Shown: positions 1 through 7,938, numbered from the stretch's first letter. The stretch is DNA of 14,736 nucleotides from Klebsiella pneumoniae (GCA_943325355.2 CALPPA020000015.1:1-14736); one strand, 5' to 3'. Notes: generated from the sequence alone by a model not told the origin. Translations and numbers: made by a program.

Positions 1-636
1 ACGAATATAGGCTAATTTTTTGCTGTCTTTGCACCAATCGAAAGCTCTTACAAAAGCAAATTCTTCTTCATAAACCCAGTCCGTAATTCCATTGATTATG
101 GCATTTTTCTTTCCGTCGGTGGTGATTTGACTATTGGTTTTGGAAGCTATATCATAAATAAAAACATTATTTTCTTTGACATACCCAATCTTTTTTCCGT
201 CGGGCGAAAAGGTAGGTTCTTGAACTTGTTCTAGAATTTTAGTTAAATCCTTAATTTCAATATTAAACAAAAAATAATCTGCTGTTGAGGAACGACGGTA
301 AATTTTAATTGTTTTATTGGCTAACAAAATCTGCTTTTCGTCTGTACTAAAAGTATAGCTGTCTATTCCGCTTAATAGCTTACTATTATTTTTAGTGTCA
401 AGTAGGGTCGAAACTTTTTTTAATGTTGCAAAATCGAATAAGTCAATTTGAACACTTTTAGTGGTTTCATCAGAATTTAAAACCGTATATTGATTAGTAT
501 TTTTCATCGATTGCAATTTAACCATTCCTTTGGGTTGAAATTGATTGTTATAAATGGCTTCGACGGTGATTTTTTGTTGTGCAAAAACACTAGTTAATAA
601 CAACAAAAACAGTAGGTTAATCTTATTATAAATCAT
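1..636 (-). CDS. Dipeptidyl peptidase IV-type S9 serine peptidase, N-terminal part (3' end outside window)
   Basis: Reading from the ATG at 636 gives 212 residues open to the left edge. Residues 1-19 form a signal peptide ending SVFAQ, so the protein is exported. Residues about 90-212 look like blades of the DPP-IV beta-propeller. The diagnostic stretch is near residues 181-193 (INGITDWVYEEEF), which matches the double-Glu loop of DPP-IV that grips the substrate's free N-terminus; Glu191 and Glu192 are the likely pair. PTFSPDGKKIGYV (141-153) and WCKDSKKLAYI are typical propeller strands. The family removes X-Pro/X-Ala dipeptides from peptides in the periplasm. The catalytic Ser-Asp-His domain lies off the window, so activity cannot be judged. 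Bacteroidota carry several S9 paralogues, so the exact specificity is an inference. Confidence 0.87.
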   Translation of the reverse strand, partial: MIYNKINLLFLLLLTSVFAQQKITVEAIYNNQFQPKGMVKLQSMKNTNQYTVLNSDETTKSVQIDLFDFATLKKVSTLLDTKNNSKLLSGIDSYTFSTDEKQILLANKTIKIYRRSSTADYFLFNIEIKDLTKILEQVQEPTFSPDGKKIGYVKENNVFIYDIASKTNSQITTDGKKNAIINGITDWVYEEEFAFVRAFDWCKDSKKLAYIR

Positions 637-710
637 TAAAAAATTATTAAATTTAATCCTCCAATTTTAGTAAAAATTTTGCACTTATTTCACTTATTGA
701 GTGTTAAATG

Positions 711-797
711 TTTAGAATATATATTTGAAGAATTTTTTCTAGTATATAAATTTACAGGAAAAAAATGCTGCGAACTTCCTAAAATATATATTCTAAA
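711..797. repeat. 87-bp element bounded by 16-bp perfect inverted repeats
   Basis: TTTAGAATATATATTT at 711-726 is the exact reverse complement of 782-797. The 55-nt interior contains a smaller inverted pair, AGGAA (756-760) and TTCCT (776-780). No ORF or clear target-site duplication is visible. It lies between the accD terminator and the peptidase gene. It could be a structured leader, a paired regulator site, or a relic of a small non-autonomous element. The AT-rich arms raise the chance of coincidence. Confidence 0.6.
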
Positions 798-828
798 GAG
801 TTTGTAGCTTTTTTTATAGTATTACCTA

Positions 829-868
829 AAATAAAAATGCCTCCAAATAGTTTAAAACTTTTTGGAGG
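829..868 (-). terminator. Rho-independent terminator of accD
   Basis: On the minus strand, CCTCCAAA (861-868) pairs with TTTGGAGG (840-847), with further partial pairing of AGTT/AACT in the loop. This is followed by CATTTTTATTTT. It begins about 20 nt after the accD stop codon. Confidence 0.75.
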
Positions 869-889
869 ACTTCAATATCAGAGTTTAAT

Positions 890-1744
890 TTATCTGATAG
901 TATTATTTTCTATCAAATCGATAAATAAATTGATGGAATCTTTAAGTTCTTTTCGAGGTGTGATGAAATCCAGAAAACCGTGCTCCAAAACAAATTCGGC
1001 TGTTTGAAAACCTTCAGGCAAATCTTTTCCAGTTGTGTCTTTTACAACTCTAGGTCCAGCGAAGCCAATCAATGCTCCAGGTTCAGAGATATTGATATCG
1101 CCAAGCATAGCGTATGAAGCAGTTGTTCCACCAGTAGTTGGATCCGTACACAACGAAATATAAGGAATTTTTGATTCAGCTAATTGAGCCAGTTTTACCG
1201 ATGTTTTTGCCAATTGCATTAACGAATAAGCAGCTTCCATCATTCTGGCACCACCTGATTTCGAAATCATTACAAATGGGATGTTGTTTTTGATGGAATG
1301 GTCAATTCCGCGGCAAATTTTTTCGCCGACAACTGCACCCATTGAGCCGCCAATAAAGGCAAAATCCATACAGCATACCACCAAGTCTTTCCCTTTTGAT
1401 TTTCCAACTCCTGTTCGAACCGCATCGTTCAATTTGGTCTTTGAAATTGTGTCTTTCAAACGATCTGAATATTTTTTTGTATCAACAAAATGCAAAGTGT
1501 CTTTTGAAGTCATTTTTGCATCTAGTTCAACAAAAGTATTGTCGTCAAACAATATTTCGAAATATTCTGCACTTCCAATTCTGACGTGAAAACCATCCTC
1601 TGGACTAACCCATAAGTTTCGTGCTAGTTCATCAGCATCAATAACTTTTCCGGTAGGGGATTTGTACCAAAGACCTTTTGGAACATCCATTTTGTCCTCA
1701 GTAGCTGTCGTGATTCCTTTAGTTGTTCTTTTAAACCAAGCCAT
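890..1744 (-). CDS. accD: Acetyl-CoA carboxylase carboxyltransferase subunit beta
   Basis: With AccA, this subunit transfers the carboxyl group from carboxybiotin to acetyl-CoA, giving malonyl-CoA for fatty-acid synthesis in the cytoplasm. The 284 residues carry the crotonase-like carboxyltransferase core: [38 protein letters not shown] and [16 protein letters not shown]. The N-terminal region (residues 20-56) aligns with the zinc ribbon of E. coli AccD but has no cysteines. The expected positions carry Ser29, Ser47 and Asp50, and the first knuckle is one residue shorter. I recall the same state in other flavobacterial AccD proteins, so it is probably a lineage feature rather than damage. A -7 motif and a heptamer repeat array lie directly upstream. 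accA is not in the window. Confidence 0.97.
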   Translation of the reverse strand: MAWFKRTTKGITTATEDKMDVPKGLWYKSPTGKVIDADELARNLWVSPEDGFHVRIGSAEYFEILFDDNTFVELDAKMTSKDTLHFVDTKKYSDRLKDTISKTKLNDAVRTGVGKSKGKDLVVCCMDFAFIGGSMGAVVGEKICRGIDHSIKNNIPFVMISKSGGARMMEAAYSLMQLAKTSVKLAQLAESKIPYISLCTDPTTGGTTASYAMLGDINISEPGALIGFAGPRVVKDTTGKDLPEGFQTAEFVLEHGFLDFITPRKELKDSINLFIDLIENNTIR

Positions 1745-1750
1745 AATTAA

Positions 1751-1780
1751 GTTGGAAGTTGGAAGTTAGAAGTTGGAAGT
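1751..1780. repeat. Heptamer tandem array in the accD leader
   Basis: There are four tandem 7-mers on the plus strand: GTTGGAA at 1751, 1758 and 1772, and GTTAGAA at 1765, followed by GT. On the accD strand the unit reads ACTTCCA. The array ends 6 nt before the accD start codon and fills almost the whole predicted leader. Confidence 0.9.
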
Positions 1781-1788
1781 ATAAAATC

Positions 1789-1796
1789 CAAATCTA
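1789..1796 (-). promoter_or_regulatory. -7 promoter element for accD
   Basis: TAGATTTG on the minus strand is an exact match to the Bacteroidota TAnnTTTG -7 motif. No TTG is seen at the -33 spacing. The implied transcript would start near 1782, giving a leader of roughly 38 nt. Confidence 0.5.
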
Positions 1797-1819
1797 AATT
1801 CTTATTAATATTATATTTT

Positions 1820-1850
1820 ACTTCGTACTTCGTATTTTTTACTTCGTACT
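1820..1850. repeat. Heptamer tandem array after fba
   Basis: Plus-strand 7-mers ACTTCGT lie at 1820, 1827 and 1841, with a degenerate ATTTTTT at 1834, ending ACT next to the fba stop codon. It has the same four-unit, 7-nt layout as the array at 1751-1780 but a different unit. Its ACTTC words are complementary to the GAAGT words of that array. Confidence 0.87.
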
Positions 1851-2918
1851 TTATAACGTGTTCACATTATTCAAATCAGCAAAGGCTTGTTCCAATCTAG
1901 CGATGAACGTTACTTCACCTTCACGCAACCATTTTCTTGGGTCGTAATATTTTTTGTTTGGAGCATCTGCACCAGTTGGATTCCCGATTTGAGTTTTTAG
2001 GTATTCAATATTGTTGACCATAAAGTCACGAATTCCTTCAGTAAAAGCAAATTGTAAGTCAGTATCAATATTCATTTTTACCACACCATAACTTATTCCT
2101 TCTCTGATTTCTTCTAATGTAGAACCTGAACCACCGTGGAAAACAAAATCGACAGGATTGTAAGCTGTGTTGAATTTTTGTTGCACGTAATCTTGAGAAT
2201 TTTTTAAGATTTTTGGAGTCAATTTTACATTGCCTGGTTTGTAAACACCGTGCACATTACCAAAAGAGGCTGCAATTGTAAAACGAGGACTCACTTTTAA
2301 TAATTCTTCGTAAGCATAAGAAACTTCCGAAGGTTGTGTGTATAATTTTGAACTATCTACATCAGAATTGTCAACACCATCTTCTTCGCCACCAGTAATT
2401 CCTAGTTCGATTTCTAATGTCATTCCCATTTTGCTCATTCTTTCCAAATATCCTTTACAGATTTCGATATTTTCTTCAATAGGCTCTTCAGATAAATCTA
2501 TCATATGGGAAGAGTATAGTGGTTTTCCTGTTTTTACAAAATGTTTTTCAGAAGCATCTAATAAACCATCGATCCAAGGCAATAATTTTTTTGCACAGTG
2601 ATCAGTATGTAAAATTACGGTTGCACCATAAGCTTCTGCTAAAGTATGAATGTGTAATGCTCCAGCGATTCCGCCAGCGATTGCTGCTTTTTCGTCTACA
2701 TTAGAAAGTCCTTTTCCAGCATTAAACTGTGCTCCACCATTAGAAAATTGGATAATAACGGGTGCATTTAATTTTGCGGCTGTTTCAAGAACTCCGTTTA
2801 TAGTGTCTGAACCAATAACGTTTACTGCAGGAAGTGCAAATCCTTTTTCTTTTGCATATTGGAAAATTTCTTGAACTTGATCTCCTGTCGCAACGCCTGG
2901 TTTAATATTATGTGCCAT
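1851..2918 (-). CDS. fbaA: Class II fructose-bisphosphate aldolase
   Basis: This zinc enzyme interconverts fructose-1,6-bisphosphate with dihydroxyacetone phosphate and glyceraldehyde-3-phosphate in glycolysis and gluconeogenesis. The 355 residues match the class IIA length (E. coli FbaA is 359). Visible motifs are HTDHC at 104-108 (catalytic Asp106, zinc ligand His107), YSSHMIDLSEEP (135-146), the NVHG zinc ligand His223, HGGSGS (His261, phosphate-binding glycines 262-266) and NIDTD (283-287). The start is the ATG giving MAHNIKPGV. It lies 52 nt downstream of tamL but has its own exact -7 motif, so it is probably transcribed separately. The gap to accD holds two repeat arrays and no obvious terminator hairpin, so some read-through into accD is possible. 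Confidence 0.97.
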   Translation of the reverse strand: MAHNIKPGVATGDQVQEIFQYAKEKGFALPAVNVIGSDTINGVLETAAKLNAPVIIQFSNGGAQFNAGKGLSNVDEKAAIAGGIAGALHIHTLAEAYGATVILHTDHCAKKLLPWIDGLLDASEKHFVKTGKPLYSSHMIDLSEEPIEENIEICKGYLERMSKMGMTLEIELGITGGEEDGVDNSDVDSSKLYTQPSEVSYAYEELLKVSPRFTIAASFGNVHGVYKPGNVKLTPKILKNSQDYVQQKFNTAYNPVDFVFHGGSGSTLEEIREGISYGVVKMNIDTDLQFAFTEGIRDFMVNNIEYLKTQIGNPTGADAPNKKYYDPRKWLREGEVTFIARLEQAFADLNNVNTL

Positions 2919-2948
2919 TTTATTTTTATTAGTTTAATTTATAGTTAG

Positions 2949-2956
2949 CAAAAATA
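2949..2956 (-). promoter_or_regulatory. -7 promoter element for fbaA
   Basis: TATTTTTG on the minus strand is an exact TAnnTTTG match, about 30 nt upstream of the fbaA start, in the gap after tamL. No -33 TTG is evident. Confidence 0.5.
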
Positions 2957-2970
2957 AGAATTAATTACTA

Positions 2971-5526
2971 TTAGAACGGATAATTTATCCCAAAATTAAA
3001 GACAGAATTTGCGAAATCGTATTCGTTAAACCATCTTTCATTGGGTACATTAGCCGGATTATAGGTTTTGAAGCCTAAATCAAATCGAACTACGAAAAAA
3101 TCTAAGTCGTACCTTAACCCAAAACCAGTACCTAAAGCCATTTCTTTAAGATCTTTTAGACCGTTGAACTTCGCTTTTTCAGCAGTCATATCGTCAAGAA
3201 CATTCCAAATGTTTCCTGCATCAGCAAATAGAGCTCCTTTTAGACTACCTAATATTTTAAAACGGAATTCAGCACTTAAAGCAATTTTCATATTGGCTTC
3301 ATTGAAATCCAAAATGGCTCCGGTGCTTCCGGGACCTAAACGATAAGGTTGCCAAGCTCTATTATCATTAGATCCTCCGGCGAAATAACTTCTTGAAAAA
3401 GGAATGTTGATTGAATTTCCATAAGGGATAGCTATTCCAAAAAAGGTCCTGACAGCCAAGACTTTTTCTTTGGATAAATCCCAATATTTGATAAAATCAA
3501 ATTCTGTTTTTATGTATTCTGAATATTCTAAGTTGAAAATTTCATAATTGCCATTTTGGTTTTTTGGTAAGTTTGCAGCATTTGAAATAAGAGATAAAAT
3601 AGAGCCTGCCGATTCTATTTTGTTTCTAAAAAGATAAAAATTATTGTCATTTAAATCTGCTTTAGTCGTTTTTGAAAAAGTATAACTAGAGGCCAGAATA
3701 AAATCATTTTCAGTCAATCTAACTCTTCGTTCTTCAATTCCTAATACAGTCATAAATTCCACCTCTGGCAAGGGGATTACTGTAGTGAGGACATCATTTG
3801 TAAAACCTGTAGTTCCCTCGTCTATGGTCAAATTATTCGTATCTGGATTGTCAATATAGTCAGGATTTGTATTGTAAGTTTTTGCAATTCTATTTAATTC
3901 ATTATAGGATGATTCATATACATTGAAATAATTTTGAGCGTTTAGATTTCGAACATATTGCATATTAAAAAGATCAAAACGAGCTAAATTGTTCTTTTTC
4001 GGGTTCCAATTATATGATAAAGCGCTAGTAAAATTCTCTTTGTCTAACCCAATATTCCGCTGTGATGATAAACCTAATGAAAGAAGACTAGAGGGAATCA
4101 TACTTTTTGGAATAATTTTTTCAGTTTTGAAAGGAAACCAAATTCTAGGAATGTTTAGTTTCAAATCAAGTCCGTATTCGGTGACATTAAAAAATACATT
4201 ATCAGGATTTGCTAAATCTTTTGATGAACCAATGTTTCCTCGAGCTGAAAGTTCTAATGTTTCGGCACCATTGAAAACATTTCTAATGCTTTCCGTGATG
4301 CTCCCTGCTATACCGATGTCTTGAATGTTAGAATGAGTGACATCTAGTGTTGTGCCTAAACTGTATTTTTTTCGAGGAGACAAATAGACTTTTGCAATCA
4401 AAGATTGTGCTGTTGAGTCTCTTTTGTCTATTTCATATAAAATGGTGGGATAATTGAAAATTTTAAGGTTATTCAAATATCGGGTTGTCAAAACTGTTTT
4501 ATTATCTGCAAATAAACCTCCTTTAGTTATAAAAACCGCATCAGTAATAGATTTTGGTTTGTATTTTAATTTAGTGTGGCTGTATAAATTAAAATTATTA
4601 TAGGTTGAACTGTCCACAAATACGGAACTATTATTGGTAGCTGAATAATCGGTATAAATATTGACATCACTGATTTTGTATATCTTGAAAGGTTCTGTTC
4701 TAGTGGTGTCATTTTCTTGAAAAGAATAATCTTTTATAATTAAATCCACGTTGACCTTTTTATTATTGTTTAGCGTGTCTAAATCAAAACTAACATAATT
4801 GGGTTGAAAATTATACACACCATTGTTCCTAAAATGAGCAGAAATTCGGTCTTTTTCATTTACGAAATCGGATGTTTTATATTGATTTCCAGAGCTTATT
4901 AAACTGTTGGAAATTTTAGTTTGATACAATGAATCCAAAGCAGGTGTTTGAATAGAAGTTGCTAATGAATCCAATATATAAGGACTTCCAGTTGTAATAG
5001 TGTATTTAATTTTTGCTTTTTTAGCAGTTATACTATCTATTTTATAATTTGCTTTCACTCCAAAAAAACCATTATTAAAATAATAGTATTTTAATCTTGA
5101 AATTGACTTGTTAGATCTTGTTGTGTCAATAATTACTGGTGCTTCGCCAGTTTTCTTCAATAAATCGTGAATGCCATGATACCAAAAGGATTGTCCTAAC
5201 CTGTCGACTTGTTTTGACGATAACCATTTTGATTCTCGTTCGTATTTGCCAGGATAATTCTTGAATTTTGCTTGATAGGAAGAGTCTGGATTTGGATTGG
5301 CAAGATTAAATAAATTCAGTCTTAAACGAAAACCTAAAATAGAACTGTTTGGTTTTTGGTACAACTGATCAACAACTTCATCATTCTTTACAGATTTGTC
5401 ATTTACTAAAATATTATTTTCAATAAGGAGCTGTTTCCCCTCAGGAACTCGTTTTACAGTTTCACACGCAGAGATAATTATACCAATTAGAATAAATGTT
5501 GCTATTTTTGTGCTAATCTTTTTCAA
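2971..5526 (-). CDS. tamL: TamL, BamA/TamA-family outer-membrane lipoprotein
   Basis: This is an Omp85-superfamily protein that in Bacteroidota works with TamB in outer-membrane assembly. It has 851 residues. The signal peptide ends in a lipobox ISAC with lipidated Cys21, a lipid anchor that distinguishes TamL from proteobacterial TamA. Residues about 25-400 are POTRA-like, and the C-terminal half forms the 16-strand barrel domain, with FAGGSNDNRAW and the terminal FGINYPF typical of the barrel end. The start is a TTG (5524-5526): no ATG or GTG precedes it before an in-frame TGA 21 nt upstream, and it gives a complete lipoprotein signal. It diverges from the methyltransferase gene with 36 nt between the two start codons. 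tamB is not in view. The TamL name is preferred over BamA because of the lipobox and family features. Confidence 0.88.
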   Translation of the reverse strand: MKKISTKIATFILIGIIISACETVKRVPEGKQLLIENNILVNDKSVKNDEVVDQLYQKPNSSILGFRLRLNLFNLANPNPDSSYQAKFKNYPGKYERESKWLSSKQVDRLGQSFWYHGIHDLLKKTGEAPVIIDTTRSNKSISRLKYYYFNNGFFGVKANYKIDSITAKKAKIKYTITTGSPYILDSLATSIQTPALDSLYQTKISNSLISSGNQYKTSDFVNEKDRISAHFRNNGVYNFQPNYVSFDLDTLNNNKKVNVDLIIKDYSFQENDTTRTEPFKIYKISDVNIYTDYSATNNSSVFVDSSTYNNFNLYSHTKLKYKPKSITDAVFITKGGLFADNKTVLTTRYLNNLKIFNYPTILYEIDKRDSTAQSLIAKVYLSPRKKYSLGTTLDVTHSNIQDIGIAGSITESIRNVFNGAETLELSARGNIGSSKDLANPDNVFFNVTEYGLDLKLNIPRIWFPFKTEKIIPKSMIPSSLLSLGLSSQRNIGLDKENFTSALSYNWNPKKNNLARFDLFNMQYVRNLNAQNYFNVYESSYNELNRIAKTYNTNPDYIDNPDTNNLTIDEGTTGFTNDVLTTVIPLPEVEFMTVLGIEERRVRLTENDFILASSYTFSKTTKADLNDNNFYLFRNKIESAGSILSLISNAANLPKNQNGNYEIFNLEYSEYIKTEFDFIKYWDLSKEKVLAVRTFFGIAIPYGNSINIPFSRSYFAGGSNDNRAWQPYRLGPGSTGAILDFNEANMKIALSAEFRFKILGSLKGALFADAGNIWNVLDDMTAEKAKFNGLKDLKEMALGTGFGLRYDLDFFVVRFDLGFKTYNPANVPNERWFNEYDFANSVFNFGINYPF
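5503..5510 (+). promoter_or_regulatory. -7 promoter element for the RNA methyltransferase gene
   Basis: TATTTTTG matches TAnnTTTG exactly. It lies inside the first codons of the divergent tamL gene and would give a leader of about 45 nt. No clear -33 TTG is seen. Confidence 0.35.
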
Positions 5527-5545
5527 ATGTTCAGAAATATTTATT

Positions 5546-5553
5546 CAAAAGTA
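5546..5553 (-). promoter_or_regulatory. -7 promoter element for tamL
   Basis: TACTTTTG on the minus strand is an exact TAnnTTTG match, ending 19 nt before the TTG start codon. A TTTG lies about 24 nt further upstream, slightly too far for the usual -33 box. The site overlaps the leader of the divergent methyltransferase gene. Confidence 0.45.
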
Positions 5554-5562
5554 CATTATTTT

Positions 5563-6288
5563 ATGCTTAGTAAAAACCAAATAAAACTTATAACAAGTTT
5601 ACAGCAAAAAAAACAGCGTTTAGTCAACCAACTGTTTTTTGCCGAAGGCATAAAAGTAATTCAAGAATTGGTAGAATCAAATTTTGAATTGGTTCATTTA
5701 TACACAACCCAAAATGATTTTGAAGAAGTTTCGAATGATAAAAAAATTAGTATTACTGAAGGTGATTTGAAAAAAATCAGCACTTTGTCAACACCAAATT
5801 CGTGTTTGGCTGTATTTAAAATTCCAGCCGAGAAAAAAATTATTGAATCGGGATTAATTCTCGCTCTTGATTCTATCAGGGATCCAGGCAATTTAGGAAC
5901 TATCTTGCGGTTGTGTGATTGGTTTGGCATCACTCAGCTACTATGTTCTAAAGAAACTGTTGATATTTATAATCCAAAAGTGGTTCAAGCTACTATGGGT
6001 TCCATTGCTAGAGTCAACGTGAATTACATTGATTTAGAGTCTTATATTATCCAAACTAAATTGCCTGTTTTCGGAACTTATATGGAAGGAAGCAATATTT
6101 ATAAAACTAATTTACCTCAAGAAGGAATTATTGTTATGGGCAATGAAGCCAACGGAATTTCAACCGAAATTGAAAATTTAATTAAAAATAGACTTTCAAT
6201 TCCTCGTTTTGGAACACTTCAAAAAACCGAAAGTTTAAATGTTGCAACGGCAACCGCGATTATTTTGAGTGAGTTTAGAAGAGGTTAA
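5563..6288 (+). CDS. SPOUT (TrmH/SpoU) family RNA 2'-O-methyltransferase
   Basis: This is an S-adenosylmethionine-dependent enzyme that methylates ribose 2'-OH in tRNA or rRNA. The 241 residues show an N-terminal substrate-binding domain (FFAEGIKVIQELV, TPNSCLAVF) and the three SPOUT motifs: ALDSIRDPGNLGTILRLCDW, MGNEANGIS, and the C-terminal IPRFGTLQKTESLNVATATA. Together these form the trefoil-knot cofactor site. I chose the ATG at 5563 (MLSKNQIKL) over the in-frame ATG at 5527 because family members begin this way and the longer form would start one base after the tamL start codon. It is divergent from tamL and convergent with sprT. The RNA target (23S rRNA or tRNA) cannot be told from sequence. 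Confidence 0.9.
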   Translation: MLSKNQIKLITSLQQKKQRLVNQLFFAEGIKVIQELVESNFELVHLYTTQNDFEEVSNDKKISITEGDLKKISTLSTPNSCLAVFKIPAEKKIIESGLILALDSIRDPGNLGTILRLCDWFGITQLLCSKETVDIYNPKVVQATMGSIARVNVNYIDLESYIIQTKLPVFGTYMEGSNIYKTNLPQEGIIVMGNEANGISTEIENLIKNRLSIPRFGTLQKTESLNVATATAIILSEFRRG

Positions 6289-6293
6289 TTTTA

Positions 6294-6368
6294 AGTGTTC
6301 AGTATTTTAGTGGTCAGTTTTCATATTGTACTCCATTACTGATCACTAAATGCTGACCACTGAACACT
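6294..6368. repeat. Heptamer arrays arranged as a long intergenic hairpin
   Basis: The right arm (6338-6368) is four 7-mers: ACTGATC, ACTAAAT, GCTGACC and ACTGAAC, then ACT. The left arm (6294-6318) is, on the other strand, ACTGACC, ACTAAAA (+T) and ACTGAAC, then ACT. The arms pair as 10 bp (6294-6303 with 6359-6368), then a 7-nt bulge, then about 12 bp with one mismatch. The element fills the gap between two convergent stop codons. With no T-run it is not a standard terminator, though it could act as a two-way 3'-end structure. Confidence 0.85.
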
Positions 6369-6373
6369 AGCTT

Positions 6374-7096
6374 CTAGTGGAAAGCAAAATTAATAAAAAC
6401 CCCTCTGGTTTTCATCGATTCTATATTGCCGGTCCAAGGACTATTAGGATTATTGTCACGAATTAATTCGTCATTAAGTCCAAAAACCCCTCTTATGGAA
6501 GGAGAAAATATAAAATATTCCGAAAAAATATCGATTCCAAAACCCAACTCATAATTAGTTGTCCAAGGTTTAACCCTAAAACGGTCCTCGTAGTTATCCT
6601 CAATTGATTTTGAATTGCTTGACAAATTTAATGTTGCCGATAATCCTCCCAATAAATAAGGGCGAACGTTTCCGGTTCTAAGCGATAAAAACTTAAGTAA
6701 AAACGGAAAATGAATGTAAGTGCTGTTCACTTCTCTAACTGTTTGAGAAAAGTTTGGTTTTGTTGGGAGAAAATAGCTTTCAGGATAATTTAAAACTCTC
6801 TGTGTGTAATATAATCCAGGTTCAAATCGCAGGCTTATGTATTCTTGAAGCTTCAAATCTGCGATGAGTCCCACATTAAAACCAGTGGTTTTGTCTACTA
6901 GAATGTCCTCACTAACCGTTTTATAATCTATTTTGAAATCATAGGAATTGAAACCCAAGTAAAATCCAAAATAAAGCCGTTGCTTTTGGAAATTTTCTAG
7001 ATTGATAATAGGTTCTCTGCCAAATAATTTATTAGGACTCTGCGCCTTTGCATATATGGCCGTGACTAATAAAATGATGACAACTATTTTTTTCAT
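6374..7096 (-). CDS. sprT: PorT/SprT family type IX secretion protein
   Basis: This small outer-membrane beta-barrel protein is required for type IX secretion and gliding in Flavobacterium (SprT), and for gingipain export in Porphyromonas (PorT). The 240 residues start with a signal peptide (MKKIVVIILLVTAIYAKA, cleavage before QS). They then show alternating aromatic strand patterns such as LYFGFYLGFNSYDF, ISLRFEPGLYYTQRV, RPYLLGGLSATLNL and YELGFGIDIF, and end in FINFAFH as barrel proteins do. I prefer the ATG at 7096 because the upstream extension would precede a clear signal peptide. It follows ubiE by 86 nt, a neighbourhood I recall from flavobacteria. A 7-bp hairpin (TGTTTGC/GCAAACA, 7144-7161) sits in that gap. 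No other T9SS genes are in view. Confidence 0.82.
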   Translation of the reverse strand: MKKIVVIILLVTAIYAKAQSPNKLFGREPIINLENFQKQRLYFGFYLGFNSYDFKIDYKTVSEDILVDKTTGFNVGLIADLKLQEYISLRFEPGLYYTQRVLNYPESYFLPTKPNFSQTVREVNSTYIHFPFLLKFLSLRTGNVRPYLLGGLSATLNLSSNSKSIEDNYEDRFRVKPWTTNYELGFGIDIFSEYFIFSPSIRGVFGLNDELIRDNNPNSPWTGNIESMKTRGVFINFAFH

Positions 7097-7182
7097 ACAA
7101 AGATTATTTTTTATAGAATATGGTATCGCTTTATTTTCATAGGTGTTTGCTTTTGCAAACAATTGTCAATAGTGATTTCATA

Positions 7183-7914
7183 TTATTTTTTGGAAGCTGA
7201 ATAAATGGAAGCCACGCCAAATGTTTGCGGCAAAGCCACTACATCTATAAACCCAATTTTTTTCAAAATATTGTTTAATGCTTCGCCATAAGGAAAAGCC
7301 GCCGCTGATTCTGACAAATATCCGTAGGCAACATTGTCTTTTGAAAATAATTTTCCAATAATAGGTAAGATATTTTCACTGTAAAAAGTATAGCCTTGTT
7401 TGTATGGTGTTTTATCTGGTACCGAAGTTTCAAGGATAACAAATACGCCATTTGGTTTTAAAACTCTTAAGATTTCAGTTAATCCTTTTTCGAAATTTTC
7501 GAAATTTCTAACTCCAAAAGCTACGGTTATAGCATCAAAATAATTGTCTTCGAAAGGCATATTCTCTGAATCGGCCAAAACCATTTCTATTCTTTTGGAC
7601 AAGTTTTTGTCGAGTATTTTTTGCTTCCCCACTTCTAGCATTCCTGCTGAAATATCCAGTCCAATGATTTTTTCGGCATTGGTTTGCGCCATCAAAATAG
7701 CTAAATCACCAGTTCCAGTTGCAATATCAAGAATTATTTTAGGATTGGATTGAGCTACAATTTGAAGCACTTTTTTGCGCCATTTCACGTCGATTCCAAA
7801 CGAAATAACCCGATTTAAATTATCGTAATTACCAGAAATAGTGTCAAACATTTTCGCAACCTGTTCTTTTTTGCTTAAATCGGAGTCTTTATAAGGAGTT
7901 ATTTTTTTTGACAT
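7183..7914 (-). CDS. ubiE: Demethylmenaquinone methyltransferase (UbiE/MenG)
   Basis: This enzyme C-methylates demethylmenaquinone with S-adenosylmethionine, the last step of menaquinone synthesis. Bacteroidota use menaquinone, so menG is the functional name. The 243 residues are a class I Rossmann methyltransferase: [12 protein letters not shown] (61-72, cofactor motif I), the acidic residue in IIGLDIS (83-89), [10 protein letters not shown] (114-123), [10 protein letters not shown] and [16 protein letters not shown]. The family-specific N-terminal [20 protein letters not shown] is present. It follows folA by 48 nt with an exact -7 motif in between, so it may be both read through from folA and independently promoted. 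Confidence 0.96.
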   Translation of the reverse strand: MSKKITPYKDSDLSKKEQVAKMFDTISGNYDNLNRVISFGIDVKWRKKVLQIVAQSNPKIILDIATGTGDLAILMAQTNAEKIIGLDISAGMLEVGKQKILDKNLSKRIEMVLADSENMPFEDNYFDAITVAFGVRNFENFEKGLTEILRVLKPNGVFVILETSVPDKTPYKQGYTFYSENILPIIGKLFSKDNVAYGYLSESAAAFPYGEALNNILKKIGFIDVVALPQTFGVASIYSASKK

Positions 7915-7930
7915 TTTTTAAAGTTTGAAG

Positions 7931-7938
7931 CAAAGGTA
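7931..7938 (-). promoter_or_regulatory. -7 promoter element for ubiE
   Basis: TACCTTTG on the minus strand is an exact TAnnTTTG match, 16 nt before the ubiE ATG, implying a very short leader. No -33 TTG is evident. Confidence 0.45.

Noticed and set aside
2949..2956. tamL and fbaA as a single operon
   Set aside because: The 52-nt gap contains an exact -7 motif and the genes have unrelated roles, so separate transcription is more likely, though read-through is not excluded.
3068..3346. Plus-strand ORFs within tamL, accD, fbaA, ubiE, thyA and etfB
   Set aside because: All are antisense shadows of strongly supported genes and show no family motifs.
5527..5562. Longer start for the RNA methyltransferase gene
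   Set aside because: The extra 12 residues are not typical of the family, and the start would sit one base from the tamL start codon.
7097..7162. Longer start for sprT
   Set aside because: It would put 22 polar residues in front of a clear signal peptide.
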